From NCBI GenBank assembly GCA_963734295.1, contig CAVTGS010000026.1:19380-83379 (forward strand): 64,000 nucleotides of DNA, read 5' to 3'. Numbering within the stretch: position 1 is the stretch's first letter; each line of letters begins with the position of its first letter. Shown here piece by piece: positions 1 through 10,817 of this stretch. The DNA comes from JAEUMW01 sp963734295. GTDB lineage: Bacteria > Pseudomonadota > Gammaproteobacteria > Burkholderiales > JAEUMW01. A model generated the notes under the pieces. It saw only the letters and a program-made list of their open reading frames with translations. It did not search any database and was not told where the DNA came from. Both the position numbers and the translations under genes were made by a program.

Positions 1-3000
1 CGCGATCGATTGGTGATGCGGACCCGGCGCAGCTCGATGTCGTCCTCCGGCGATACGACGATCTCGGTATGCGTCTCGAAATCGCCATCGCTGGCACCGC
101 GGATCGCGGCGGCGAAACTCGGCGCGCCCTTCGGAGAAGATCGCTTCGTAACTGCTCGGCTCGCCTGAGCGTCGGCTGATGCGCGGTCGACCAGAACGTC
201 TCCGCTCGCCACGTCGCGGATGTAACAGAACGTGCCCCAGTTGTCGCAGGTGCCGTCTTCGCGCCAGCGCGTGACGGCGAGATCCTTCCAGCGGCTGTAG
301 CCGCCGCCCGCGTTGGTGACCATCACGTGGTAGCGGCCGTTCGACAGCAGCTGCACCTCCGGTATCGGCGTGTCGGGGCTGCTGAAGACCCGAATCGGCG
401 TCTCCGCGGCCGACGCGACGCCGAGCGCACGTCGGAGAGCTCGGGCCGTGTGCGAAAACAACGCCGTGGCCTTGGGAATCCGCTCCTGCAGCAGCAGCAT
501 GATCGCCTGGAACAGCGGATCCGACTCGAAGCGCCGCTGCATCGGGCGCTCGAGGAGCAGGTAGGCCAGAGCGAGCAGGCTCATGCCCTGGTGATGCGCC
601 ATGAAGGAGCGCACCACGGCGCTCGATTGTCCGCGCCGCTGCCGCGCGGGCGTGTAGTCGATCGCCTCGAAGAAGCCGAACTTGCCGACAAACCCTTCGG
701 CCGCGAGTCGCTGCAGATTCAGGCAGGCCTCCTCGGGCGCCACCATCAGCGCGAGCGCCGAGGCATAGGGCGCGACGACCAGATCCTCGGCCAGTCCGCG
801 CTTGAGTCCCAGGCCCGGCACGCCGAAGGCGCGGTACTGGTAGTTGAGATGCACGTCGACCGTGTTGTAGCCGGATTCCGATATGCCCCAGGGCACGCCG
901 CGCTGGCTCGCCATACTCGATCTGTCGCGCCACCGCCGCCTTGCAGGTCTGGTCGAGCAGCGTGTTGTCGTAGGTCGGCATCACCAGGAGCGGCATCAGG
1001 TACTCGAACATCGAACCGCTCCACGACAGGAGCACCGGTTCGCCGCCGGCGCCGGTGAGCAGGCGCCCCAGCGCGAACCAGCTCTCCTGCGGCAGCTGTC
1101 CCTGGGCGATGGCCACGAAACTGCACAAGTCGCGCTTCGGAGGCCAGCAGGTCGTAGTAACTCGAGTCGCGCCCGGCGCTCGCCCACGTTGTAACCGATG
1201 GTGAGCAGATGGCGCGTCTTGTCGAACAGGAAGTCGTATTCCATGCGCGCGAGCTCACCGGACTGCAGCGCCAGGCGCTTCGATGGCTGCCATCCGGTCT
1301 CGGGCACGGGCGCTCCCTGCCTCGGCCAGCTCACGCAGGGTCGGAATGGCGTCGCCTGCCGCGTTGTCGGTGAGGAACGTCAGATCGTCCAGCGCTTCGC
1401 GGCATTGCCGTGCAAGTGCCTGGGCCCACCCGTGCGCTTCGGCCGCGGGGCCGGTTTCGTCCCTGCCATCGGGGCCAGCCGCGAGGGTGACGATCTCGGC
1501 GGCGCTGGTCGCGAGCCGTGCAAGGGTGAGCCGCGCCGCCGCGAGGGTGCTCGGCGGGGCAGCCAACGCGGACTCGAGCTCGTTCCGAAACGCCGCCGTC
1601 TGGCCCGCAGCGTCTCCGTCGCGCCGCGTCCGCGAGAATCCTGAGCGTGTCGCTCAAGCCGTCGAACAGCTGCGCGCCGCAGTATCCTGTCATCGGCAAG
1701 CGCGAGCAGCCCCGGACGCAAGGTCAGCAGATGGCCGGCGAGGTTGCCGCTGTCCACCGTCGAGATGTAGCGCGGCGGCAGCGGCTGCAGCGTCTCGCGT
1801 GTCGTACCAGTTGTAGAAATGCCCTCGGTGCCGCTCCAGGCCGTCCATCGTGCGCAGCGTGTTCGCCGTGCGCTCGACGAGCTGTCCGGCCGGAATGTAG
1901 CCGAAGTCGTAGGCGGACAGATTCGCCAGCAGCGCCAGCCCGATGTTGGTCGGCGATGTGCGATGCGCGACCGCGGCAACGCGATGCTCCTGATAGTTGT
2001 CGGGCGGCAGCCAATGATCCTCCGGGCCGACGAAGGTCGTCGAAGAACGCCCAGGTCCGGCGCGCAAGCGCGCGCAGGAAGAGCGTCTGCTCGACCGTGA
2101 GGCTCGCCTTGCGGCGGGCGAGCGGGCGGCTGATCCACCAGGCGATGGCGGGCGAAGCGAACCACAGAAGCAGGATCGGCGCCGCGACAGTCAGCGCCGC
2201 CGGCGTCGGCTGCCGCCAGATAGATCGCCACCGCGGCGGCGATGGCCGGGGCCGATCCACATCGACCGGAACGCCGCGGCGAGGTCACTGCGGCGCGTGG
2301 CCGCTTCGCGATCCGCGTCGCTCGACGGATTCCATTCGAGCAGTCGTCTGCGCGTGACCAGCATCCGCCAGGCCGTGCGCGCGATGGCATCGAGGCTGAA
2401 GAACGCCTCGTACGGCAGACAGGCGAGCTCGAACGCCGACCTGCGCTGAAGTGCCGGCGAGTCGAGCGCGCACGTGCCGCCAGGTGCTGCCTCAGCAGCA
2501 CGTCGTCCGGCTTGCGGAAGAGCTCGAGGATCGACGGCGCACAAGGACGGAACCAGCATGATGCCGATGACCGACAAGGTCCAGAACCACGGCTGCGACA
2601 GGACCGTCCATCCCAGCAGCAAGCAGCAGCGTCAGCGCCGCGGGGACGAGGCTGCGCCGAAGGTTGTCGATCAGCTTCCATTGCGACAGCACCGAGAGCG
2701 GATTGCGCTGACGGCGGGTGCCCTCCGCGGCACGGTGCCAGCCGGAGCACGCGACCGCAGCAGCCACCCCGCGAGCTGCCAGTCGCCGCGGATCCAGCGG
2801 TGGCGGCGGCTCACGTCGGCGCCGTAGCGGGCCGGATAGTCCTCGTACAGCTGCACATCGCTCAAGCAGTCCCGAGCGCGCGTAGCACCCTTCGAGAAGA
2901 TCGTGGCTGAGGATGCGATTCTCGGGGAAGCGCCCGCCCAGGGCTTGCTCGAACGCATCGACGTCGTAGATCCCCTTGCCGATGAACGAGCCTTCGCCGA

Positions 3001-5194
3001 ACACGTCCTGGTAGACATCGGAGACGGCGCGCGTGTACGGATCGATGCCCGGCTCGCCGCCGTACAGTCGCGCATAGCGCGAGCGGTTCGTCCCCGGCAG
3101 GCTGACCGCCACGCGCGGCTGCAGGATGCCGTAGCCTTCGGCGACACGGCGCTTCGCTTCGTCGTAGCGGGGTCGATTCAGCGGGTGCGCCATCGCGCCG
3201 ACGAATTGCCGCGCCGCGTCGCGCGGCAGCTGCGTATCGGTGTCCAGGGTGATGACGTACTTCACGTCGGACAAGACCGCGGTGTCGCCGACGACGAGCG
3301 AAAAGCGGTCCCCGGCGCCGCCGCGCAGCAGCGCGTTCAAGTCCGCAAGCTTGCCGCGCTTGCGCTCGTAACCCATCCAGATCCGTTCCTGCGGGTTCCA
3401 GCGCCGCGGGCGGTGGAAGAGGAAGAAAATGTCGTCGCCTGGTGCGGTCCCGCCGCCGCTGCCGTACTTCTCGTTCAGCTCCTCGATCCTGCGTCCGGCG
3501 CCAGCTGCAGCAGCGGCCCGTCCTCGGGGAGCGATTCCTGCGTGCGCATCCCGAAAATCGGTCAACAGGCCGAAGTGCAGGCGTTCATCCCGGTTCGCCA
3601 GAAACCTGACTTCCAGCGCCTCGACCAGATCCTCGACGTTCCGCGCGCTCGGTGAGCATGGTCGGGACCACCACCAGCGTGCGCGCTGTCGGCGGGATGC
3701 CTTCCGAGAAGTCCATTCGCGGCAGCGGCATGCGGCGTGACCAGCAGAGTTGCCAGCCAGTTCACCAGCGCCACGGCCAGTTGACTGGCGGCCAGCAGCG
3801 AGAGGATGCCGATCGGCGCGAGCGCCCAGTCGGGCACACCGCCGGCATGCGCCTCCGCCAGCGAGGGTCCCGGTGAGGACCACCGTGATCAGCACGATTG
3901 CGCCCAGATAGAGGAGCAAGGGGAACCGGCCCGCCGCTCTTCGCAGGGCCGCGGCGCCGGAAAGTCGAACTTCGCGCGGCCCGCTCGAGCTCGCGCACGC
4001 CCTTGTCGATCAGGTAGAAGCCGACGTGCCCGGCCCGATCGCCGGCGGCCCCGCCGCTTGCTGCGCCCGCGCGCGCCAGGGCGATCGCCTGGCGCGCCAC
4101 CTCCCCTTCGGTCTGGCGGCTGCCCTTCGCGAGCTCTTCCGCTGCGTGGCGGTAGCGGTCGCGGGTGGCGAAATCCATCCTGCCATAGACGCCGCCCGGA
4201 TCCTCGCGCAGCGTCTGCTCGACGACGCTCAGCGTCTCGACGAACTCGCGCCAGTCCATCGCGCCCAGAAGCCGCAGGCTGCCGATGCTGTTGCTGATGG
4301 AGACCTGATCGGCGGCCTGCTGCTGGTTCTCCGACTGCACCAGTCTGCTCGATCGTCAGGCCCGATTCGGAGAGTCGCTGCTCGATCCAGGTCAGCGGCA
4401 AGGCCAGGGCGGGACCCTGTCCCTGCAAGCGGCGCGCGAGCTCGGCGACGAACGGCGCTCGACCATCGGCGGGTTCGATCGCGCCATGTCCGCGATCACC
4501 AGGATCAGGCTCTTCGGGTCCGTCTCGGCGGTCTCCGTCATCTGGTCCGCCCAGGACTCGGCGCAGGTTTCGCTCGGCACAGCCGGCGGCGATGCGCACG
4601 CCGACGCGACGGAGATTCTCGATGACGCGCCAGGCGCAGCATGATGGGGATCGCCCACAATTCGCCGAGCTTGAGGGCGGTGACGGTCTGGTAGGCCGCC
4701 ACGAAGCGGCCGAGACCCTCCGTGTCCACGCGGCCGTCGCCATGCGAGATGATCTCCAGCGCGATGTCGTACACGCGCGGACGCCCGGCCGACGGTCCGT
4801 GCGCCAGGCGCGGAAGTTCCCGGCTGTAGCCCTTGGGCAGGTGTCTCTTGGCCGTGCGGATCTGCTCTTCGATGAGATAGAAGTTGTCGAGCAGCCATTC
4901 CCCGGCCGGCGTGATCCGGCGCTTCGCCGTGACCGCCGCCGTCAGCAGGTTGCACACGTCGACCAGGACGCTCTCGTTCGCCGCCAGCCGCGCCAGGAGC
5001 TGGTCCGGCGCGCGCCCCGAAGCCAGCTTGTGCGAGGCCGCGAGGGCCCTGCCGTGCTGCTCCATCTGATCGGCGCTGAACAACTCCGATCGCAGCGGAC
5101 GTTCGTCGTCGGGTGAAATCCGTGGCCACCCGGTGCGCCGAAACGGTGTCCGCCTCTGGAGTAGATGTCCGATGAGCGTCGTGGCGGCGTTCAA
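1..5194 (-). pseudogene. ndvB: Cyclic beta-1,2-glucan synthase (NdvB/ChvB-like), many frameshifts, C-terminus beyond window
   Basis: Encodes about the first 1,730 residues of an inner-membrane cyclic beta-1,2-glucan synthase, which builds periplasmic cyclic glucans. It starts at a TTG (5194) preceded by AAGGAG. Seen in order: an N-terminal region (LLDNFYLIEEQIRT near 4,870), a GT84 transferase with metal site DTDTQLP near 3,235 and HRWIRGDW near 2,795, membrane segments (about 2,640-2,130), a glycoamylase-like domain (about 2,060-450, including SFMAHHQGMSLLALAYLL), and the start of a GH94 phosphorylase domain (NAGGGYSRW near 310). The reading frame changes at least a dozen times, yet family motifs continue across each break. 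The gene is therefore probably intact in the cell and damaged by sequencing insertions, although real decay cannot be excluded. Members are usually about 2,800 residues, so roughly 1,000 residues lie outside the window. Confidence 0.85.
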
Positions 5195-5284
5195 TTCAGG
5201 GAACTCCTTCGGCGACCATGCTGTGCTGGGCCGCCGATACGCTTAGCAGCACGCCGCCTTGCCAGCGAGCTCGGCGGCATGACA

Positions 5285-6568
5285 TCACACCGCAGCGCGC
5301 TGCACTACGCGGCGGATATGCCGGACGCCGAGCGCGGCCAAGACGGCGACGATCGGAATGGCGACACCGGTTACGATATCCGGATTGATGGCCGCGCCGG
5401 CTGCCTTGGTTGCCTTGGCGGCATAGCCGATCAACCCGACCACGTAATAGCTGATAGCGGCCACTGACAATCCCTCCACCGTCTGTTGCAGGCGCAGCTG
5501 CAACTTCGCCCGCCTTGCCGTGGTGCTGAGGATCGCCTGGTTTTGCCGTTGCAGCGAGATATCGACTCGCGTGCGCAACAATTCGCTGGCGCGACTGATC
5601 CGTTCCGACAGACTCTCCTGCAGCCTGGCCACGGTTTCGCAGGTGCTCATCGCCGGGAGGAGGCGCCGCTCGACGAATTCGCGCAAGGTCGGCAGGCCTT
5701 CCACGCGCACTTCCCGCAGTTCCGCGATACGACGCTCCACCAGCTCCTGGTAGGCACGCGCTGCGCAAATCCGGTAAAGGGTGGACGAAATCCTGCTCTC
5801 GACGGTGGCCGCAAGCCGGGTGAGCCGGTCGAGCAGGGCCGGTTCGTCTTCGCTCTTGACGGCCGCCATTTCGTTGATGAGCGCGGCGAGCTGCTGGTCG
5901 GCATCCGCCAGCACCGGCATGGTAGCCCGTGCCAATGGGTACGTGAGCAGCGCTCGCATCAGATAGGTTTCTATCTCCAGCAGCCGCTGCACCATGCGTC
6001 CTGCCTGGCGGGGAGTGAGGCTGACGTCGTCGATCAGGAAGCGACTGAAGCCGTCCGCATGGATGCGGAAGTCCGCTGTCACGCGGGCGACGCCGTCGCC
6101 CACACCCGAACCGATGAGCGGGTTGCCTTCGAACAACGCTGCCAGTTCCTCGATGCTGGCCGCTTTCTTGGGCGCCGTGCGCAGCGCGACGTGCGCTGCC
6201 ACCAACACCTGTCCCGGCAGGCTCTCGAGCCAGTCTTGCGGGACGCTTGCTATTACCGGCTCGGCGAACGGATCGTCGAACGCGCCCTGGCGGAAGAAGG
6301 TAAAGCTGTTGCACTCGGTGCGCCGCTCCCACTTGAGACGGAACGTACCGAGATCTACCCGGAAGTGATTCAGGTCCGGCGCAGGGGGTTGTACGCCGTA
6401 GCGCGTGCACAGCTCCACGATGCGCTCGTACTCGGCTTGCCGGTTGGAAGGATCGGTGGCGAGGGCCAGATACGATGCCTGCTCCGGGATGTCGAGCGCT
6501 TCCGGTGGACGGGCGTGCAGCTCGTAGTTCAGCGCGAAGCGCTGCGGGTGATTGACCGGGGTTGCCAC
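5285..6568 (-). CDS. DUF3422 family membrane-anchored protein
   Basis: Intact 427-residue protein of the DUF3422 family (COG4949), which has no established function. It begins with the family-typical segment NHPQRFALNYELHARPPE. The body is soluble and alpha-helical, with long heptad-like stretches around residues 230-350 that could form a coiled coil. Two hydrophobic segments close to the C-terminus (about 365-385 and 397-415) would anchor it in the inner membrane with the bulk facing the cytoplasm. It lies 90 bp upstream of the glucan synthase on the same strand, so co-transcription is possible, but the link is only positional. No frame disruption is present. Confidence 0.85.
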   Translation of the reverse strand: MATPVNHPQRFALNYELHARPPEALDIPEQASYLALATDPSNRQAEYERIVELCTRYGVQPPAPDLNHFRVDLGTFRLKWERRTECNSFTFFRQGAFDDPFAEPVIASVPQDWLESLPGQVLVAAHVALRTAPKKAASIEELAALFEGNPLIGSGVGDGVARVTADFRIHADGFSRFLIDDVSLTPRQAGRMVQRLLEIETYLMRALLTYPLARATMPVLADADQQLAALINEMAAVKSEDEPALLDRLTRLAATVESRISSTLYRICAARAYQELVERRIAELREVRVEGLPTLREFVERRLLPAMSTCETVARLQESLSERISRASELLRTRVDISLQRQNQAILSTTARRAKLQLRLQQTVEGLSVAAISYYVVGLIGYAAKATKAAGAAINPDIVTGVAIPIVAVLAALGVRHIRRVVQRAAV

Positions 6569-6672
6569 GCTATTCTTCCATCAGGTTCGCCGTGGCATTT
6601 TGGCGAAGCACAGAGGCGCTTCGCAGCGACTTCCGCACGTCAGTCTGGCAGCAGCTCGCAATCAGCACTTTC

Positions 6673-6895
6673 TCATTTGACCCGCATGTCGTTCTTGACA
6701 GATTTCACGCCGCCGATACCGCGTGCCACCTCGACCGCCTTATTCGCTGCGGCCTGCGAGCTCACGAAGCCACGCAGTTGAACCGCGCCCTTGAAGGTCT
6801 CGACGTTGATCTCGGCGCGTAGACGCACGAGCCACGACAGACGCCAGTGTGAAAGCCAGGGCAACTGCGGAAAGATACTTGCCAAGCTGCTTCAT
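6673..6895 (-). pseudogene. BON-domain periplasmic protein, internally shortened and frameshifted
   Basis: The start at 6895 gives a clear signal peptide (MKQLGKYLSAVALAFTLASV). After one extra base near 6,825 the sequence continues as the second half of a BON domain (INVETFKGAVQLRGFVSSQ ... GIGGVKSVKNDMRVK). BON lipid-binding domains are about 65 residues and normally open with a stretch like 'lt..vkaaLl.d..v' before INVETFKG. That first half, about 30 residues, is absent even after the extra base is removed. The gene therefore looks internally deleted as well as frameshifted. Family members are osmotically induced periplasmic or envelope proteins of the OsmY type. Function here is doubtful. 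Confidence 0.7.
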
Positions 6896-6922
6896 GATCG
6901 CTTCTCCACGCGACGACCCATG

Positions 6923-7015
6923 CTAATGGCGCCACGTATGCCTCCTGTATCCGATGAAGCCGAACACGAGTCCGAGGATGATCCACGCCAATAACGACAA
7001 GTCTTCCTCCCGCAT
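6923..7015 (-). pseudogene. Possible GlsB/YeaQ-like stress membrane protein fragment
   Basis: A 30-residue stretch starting at 7015 holds one hydrophobic helix (LSLLAWIILGLVFGFIGY). This resembles the first membrane helix of GlsB/YeaQ/YmgE proteins such as the intact copy at 23583-23831. The two further helices expected of the family are missing and the frame closes after GYRRHTWRH. It is probably a remnant, since no downstream frame restores the family pattern. It could instead be an independent one-helix peptide. Confidence 0.35.
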
Positions 7016-7190
7016 CCATAGGTGTCTGGCCTCGAGGTTCTCGGTACGGTGCGGGGTCCATTGGGCACGCGCAGCGCAAGACCAGGAAGCCACTATGGTC
7101 ACATGGCCGCGCAGAGTCTGTGCGGTGGCACACAGAAGATCTCGCGCTTGCTGCACGAGGCCAAGCCGGCCGAGGCTCCTTAACAGCCCG

Positions 7191-7400
7191 TTAACGACGC
7201 CGCCTCCTTTTCGGGCGCGCCGGAGCCGTCAGGGCGCCGCTCCAGAAACTCGTTATCTGCTTCGCACCCCTTGTCATCATGGTCGCCGCTTGACGCTTCG
7301 CTGCCGCGGTAACCCGGCTGCGGGCCGAGCCGGCCACGGCATTGGCGCCGCTCAACCACATGCTCATCAGAGGGTTCTTCTTTGTCCAGGGGTTTCTCAT
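7191..7400 (-). CDS. Small hypothetical protein resembling short phasin-like proteins
   Basis: A 69-residue reading frame whose core (KNPLMSMWLSGANAVAGSAR, then AAAKRQAATMM, then SFWSGAL) resembles, from memory, small betaproteobacterial proteins with a 'KNPFxSxWLSxANxxxGxAR' opening, some near polyhydroxyalkanoate genes. It has no signal peptide or membrane helix. The C-terminus is a run of arginines, which may be an artefact of a lost stop. A weak GGAAGCGAG lies about 11 bases before the ATG. No function can be assigned, and the neighbours are themselves degraded. Confidence 0.45.
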   Translation of the reverse strand: MRNPWTKKNPLMSMWLSGANAVAGSARSRVTAAAKRQAATMMTRGAKQITSFWSGALTAPARPKRRRRR

Positions 7401-7758
7401 CTGTATTTCTCGCTTCCGAGTGATGCGGTGAATTCATGCTTTGCGCACTTGCGGGAGCACTTGCCCACGCGCGTACGTCACTGGCGTCCTGAGTCAGAAA
7501 TTCGCTTAGCAACAATGCCGATCATCACCGCGATGCTTTGTCGCCGTGCTCGCTTGGTGCCCAACCAAGAATCTGGCTCACGATGGTTCCTTTGTTTTGG
7601 GAGTGATGCATCCAGACAGGGTGGAGCATTCAAAGTCCGCAAGAGAGCCCTGCCTCGCTTCTCTCGACCAGCGCGCATTGCTGTTCCACCTGTGTTGGCT
7701 TCGATCGCTCGAGTCTATAGAGACCTCCCTCTCGGCGTCTGTCTGTTGACGCACATAG
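7401..7758. other. Gene-free stretch next to a remnant
   Basis: No convincing gene, RNA or repeat is visible. Open frames on both strands lack recognisable motifs and have a composition typical of shadow frames. It lies between the small phasin-like gene and the OsmC remnant and may be decayed coding sequence. Confidence 0.4.
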
Positions 7759-7950
7759 CCAGCCGTCGACATCACGCTGGAGAAGGTCGGGGACGGCTTC
7801 GAAATCACCGCGAGCCACCTTACCGTGTCCGCCAGAATTCCCGGAACGGATAACGAAAGGTTCCAGCAGATCGCAACCATGGCGAAGACCGGGTGCCCGG
7901 TGTCCAATCTGATGAAGGCACAGATCACGATGGAGGCGAAATTGGAGGCG
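7759..7950 (+). pseudogene. OsmC/Ohr-family C-terminal remnant
   Basis: From 7765 the plus strand reads VDITLEKVGDGFEIT, a TASHLTVSARIPG strand, then FQQIATMAKTGCPVSN and ITMEAKLEA. This is the C-terminal half of an OsmC-type peroxidase, including the second conserved cysteine in CPVS. An in-frame TAG at 7756 and unrelated sequence before it remove the first half, with its catalytic cysteine. There is no stop at the usual family end; the frame runs on into the opposite-strand ketosynthase gene. It is a 5'-truncated and 3'-overwritten remnant, and it marks the left edge of the polyketide operon. Confidence 0.7.
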
Positions 7951-7967
7951 CCGGAAGGCTGCGCCAT

Positions 7968-9227
7968 TCATTCCTTTACGGTACGGCAAATGAGGACGGC
8001 ATTGGTGCCGCCGAACGCAAACGAGTTCGACATGACCGCGGCCAGTTCGACGCCGGCTCTGGCCTTGCCGGGCACGTAATCGAGATCGCATTCGGGGTCG
8101 GGCACCTGCAGATTGATGGTGGGCGGAATGATATGCCGCTCCAGCGCGAGGATTGTCGCCACCAACTCGAGGGCACCAGCCGCGCCGAGCAAATGCCCGT
8201 GCATCGACTTGGTGGAGCTTGCCGGAACGCCAAATGCGTGGGCGCCGAAGACCTGCTTGATCGCCCCGGTTTCGACCGCGTCGTTTGCAAGCGTACCGGT
8301 GCCATGCGCATTGATGTAGCCAATTTCCTCGGGCTGCATCGATGCGGATTGGAGTGCACGCCGCATCGCGGCCGCTTGACCTTCGACCGAGGGTCGCGTG
8401 ATATGGGATGCATCGGTGCAAAGACCGTAGCCCGCGAGTTCAGCATGAACGCGCGCGCCGCGCGCCCGCGCCTGCTGCATGTCTTCCAGCACCACGATTG
8501 CCGCGCCTTCACCCAGCACCAGGCCCGTTCGGTCTTTCGCAAAGGGCTTGCACGAGGCCGCCGGGTCGTGCAGGTCTGCGGTTGCCAGGGTCTTCAATGC
8601 ATCCCAGGCCACCAGCGTCCCGTAGTTGAGCGGCGCTTCGGTCCCGCCTGCAATCATCGTGTCGACCTCGCCCGTGGCAATGCGGCGCGCCGCTTCACCG
8701 ATTGCCACGGCGGACGAAGAACACGCGGTGGTGTAAGTCAGATTCGGTCCGTTCAACCCATACTCGATGCCGATCCAGGAGGCCGCGGCATTGTTCATGG
8801 CCATCAGCACACTGTAGGGTTTGACCCGATCGGAACCTTCGCCATAGAGGGTGAAATAGCCGTCGTCCGTGCTCTGGGCACCACCCATGCCGGTGCCGAT
8901 AAAGACGCCCGCACGCTGGCGGTTCGTGTTTGTCCACAGTAGATCGGCATCGCGCACGGCCTGCGCCGCCGCCGCCAGCGCAAACTGGCTGACCCGATCC
9001 AGCATGCGCAGCCGTGGCGCGGGAAACAAGCCGGTGCCGTCGAAGGTCACTGCACCGCCAATATGGGTCCTGGCGTTTTCAAGTAGGGGTTTTCCGGCAG
9101 GCGCAGGCGCTGGCGCACTCAGCACGACGATACCCGAGCGTCCATGTGCGAGAGCGTCGAAGAATGTGTCCGGATCGTTTCCCAGCGGCGAAATTACGCC
9201 GATTCCGGTGACGGCGACCCGTCTCAA
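7968..9227 (-). CDS. Beta-ketoacyl-ACP synthase (FabF/KAS II type) of the polyketide operon
   Basis: Intact 419-residue condensing enzyme. The catalytic triad is visible: cysteine in TYTTACSSSAVAIGEA (about residue 165), histidine in NAHGTGTLANDAVE and histidine in STKSMHGHLLGAAGALE. It opens with the family sequence RRVAVTGIGVISPLG. Such enzymes extend acyl chains on ACP by decarboxylative Claisen condensation with malonyl-ACP. It overlaps the upstream ACP gene by 4 bp (ATGA), so the two are translationally coupled and the ACP is its likely partner. As the last gene of a type III PKS operon, it probably prepares or extends an acyl starter dedicated to that pathway. It could also be a secondary-metabolism KAS acting after the type III PKS. 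The housekeeping fabF would normally sit with fabD, fabG and acpP, which are not here. Confidence 0.9.
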   Translation of the reverse strand: MRRVAVTGIGVISPLGNDPDTFFDALAHGRSGIVVLSAPAPAPAGKPLLENARTHIGGAVTFDGTGLFPAPRLRMLDRVSQFALAAAAQAVRDADLLWTNTNRQRAGVFIGTGMGGAQSTDDGYFTLYGEGSDRVKPYSVLMAMNNAAASWIGIEYGLNGPNLTYTTACSSSAVAIGEAARRIATGEVDTMIAGGTEAPLNYGTLVAWDALKTLATADLHDPAASCKPFAKDRTGLVLGEGAAIVVLEDMQQARARGARVHAELAGYGLCTDASHITRPSVEGQAAAMRRALQSASMQPEEIGYINAHGTGTLANDAVETGAIKQVFGAHAFGVPASSTKSMHGHLLGAAGALELVATILALERHIIPPTINLQVPDPECDLDYVPGKARAGVELAAVMSNSFAFGGTNAVLICRTVKE

Positions 9228-9502
9228 GATGCAGCTTCTCGTCCTGGCATGGCGGGATACTGCTCGTCGATGAGCTTGTCGACATAGGCCACCAAGTCGC
9301 CAACGGTCTTGATCTCCATTTGCGACCCCGCGGGTTCGGACGGCACCTTGATCTTGAATTCATCCTCGACTGCGAACAGCACTTCGATCACGGACAAGGA
9401 ATCGATCGCCAGATCTTCGAGCTTCGCCTCCGGTTGCAGAACTTCGGGCGCGAGGTCGAAGTTGGCTTTCAGTATGGCTTGCACGGATTGCAGCGTTGTC
9501 AT
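9224..9502 (-). CDS. Acyl carrier protein of the polyketide operon
   Basis: 92-residue acyl carrier protein with the phosphopantetheine attachment serine in LAIDSLSVIEV (about residue 36). The helical fold is that of the PP-binding family: an acidic N-terminal half, then EDEFKIKVPSE and TVGDLVAYVDKLI. It carries growing acyl chains as thioesters for the ketosynthase that follows with a 4-bp overlap. The sequence diverges from housekeeping AcpP, and a 13-residue tail (EQYPAMPGREAAS) follows the last helix. The gene lies 70 bp downstream of the FAD oxidoreductase on the same strand. Confidence 0.9.
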   Translation of the reverse strand: MTTLQSVQAILKANFDLAPEVLQPEAKLEDLAIDSLSVIEVLFAVEDEFKIKVPSEPAGSQMEIKTVGDLVAYVDKLIDEQYPAMPGREAAS

Positions 9503-9572
9503 CGACGATTCTCCGCAAATGGCCTGGTTGCGTTCGGCGGGAAAGCGCGCGTGTAGATGGCTCGCCTCGTGC

Positions 9573-10817
9573 TCACTGCCGTGCCACGCCGAATTGATCC
9601 ACGGCCCGCAACGGCTCCGCCTTGCCGCTCCAGCGCGCGCCCTCGGTCAGGAGCTGCGGGAAGCGCTTCAGCAATCTGACGGCGATGCGGGTGGAAACGG
9701 GCCGCATGAACAGGTGCGCGAAGAGAGCGGCCACGTAAACGCGTCGTGAAAAATTCCTGCGCCACGCCATCGCATACTCATGCCGGATGCCTTCGAGCGC
9801 CTGGCCGGAGCGTGTGTGCCCGCTGCGCACTTCCGGGCGCGCGATCAGTTTCCCGCACAGCAGGATCGAGGATTGAATGGCCATGCTGATGCCTTCGGCG
9901 ACAATGGGGTGCGCTTCGGCTGCCGCATTGCCCACCGCGAAAATGCCATCGCGCCCGAAGGTGCGAATTCCCGTCCGCAGCGGTCCGGAAGACAACCAGG
10001 CACCGTCCAGCGTCGCCGAAGACAGCGCCAGCACGACACCTTTGCACGACGACGCGATATGCGCGAGGACCGCCGCCCCGGCTCCTTCGTGCGGCCATTG
10101 TCGCCGGCATGCGTTCGAGCTGGTCGCGGCGGATGCAGCACGACAGACTGACGCGGCCGCCATCGGTGTGCACCATTCCGCCATAGCCGCCGGGGAATGC
10201 GAGCAGCGGCATCAGGTCCGTGGGCAGTGCGCTGCTGTGAAAATGCGCCTTGAAGCCGAACAGATCCGAGGCGCGCGGCGGCACGGCGCAAGTTCTGCGT
10301 CGGCATCACGCCGGATTCCCAGGAGCCGTGCGCGGCGATGATCAGCCGGGAATGCAATGCGCGGGACTGACGCGTGCCCTTGTCGACGATGGTGCACTCG
10401 TAGCCACCGTCGATCGCGACAAACGCCGAGAGCGTGCAAGGCTGGCACACGTCGGCGCCGGCCGCGGCGGCGCGCTCGCGCAGCAGCGTATCGAGGTGCT
10501 CGCGGCCCAGCGCTCTGCCGCCGTATGCCGCGTGGTCGGCGGGCGAATCCAGTTCCGCCGCAATCATCGCCTCGCCGGCGTAGACGGCGACGCGGCGCAC
10601 CGGAGGTCCGGCGATTTCCATCAAAGGACCTGCAATGCCCAACTTCCGCAACATCGGCCATGTCGTTCCCGAAATGAACTCTCCACACACTTTGCGCCGC
10701 GGGAACTGCGCTTTCTCGACGACGGCAACCGCGCCATCCGGCCTGCGCCAGGAGCGCAGCGGCCGTGGCGCCGGACGGGCCGCCGCCCACAATGATTGCG
10801 TCGTAGCTCTTCTTCAT
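9573..10817 (-). CDS. FAD-dependent oxidoreductase (geranylgeranyl-reductase/hydroxylase type), three frameshifts
   Basis: Reconstructed to about 413 residues from four frame segments. Breaks lie near 10,735, between about 10,340 and 10,270, and near 10,110, each in the direction of one extra base. The N-terminus is a Rossmann FAD site (YDAIIVGGGPSGATAAALLA), followed by RKVCGEFIS, a conserved GREHLDTLL, GFKAHF, and the second FAD motif FAVGNAAAEAHPIVAEGI. This places it in the FAD-dependent geranylgeranyl reductase/aromatic hydroxylase group. The start codon directly follows the methyltransferase stop (TAA-ATG). By analogy with phenolic-lipid operons it may hydroxylate the aromatic product of the type III PKS, but reduction of a chain or ring is equally possible from sequence alone. 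Confidence 0.8.
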
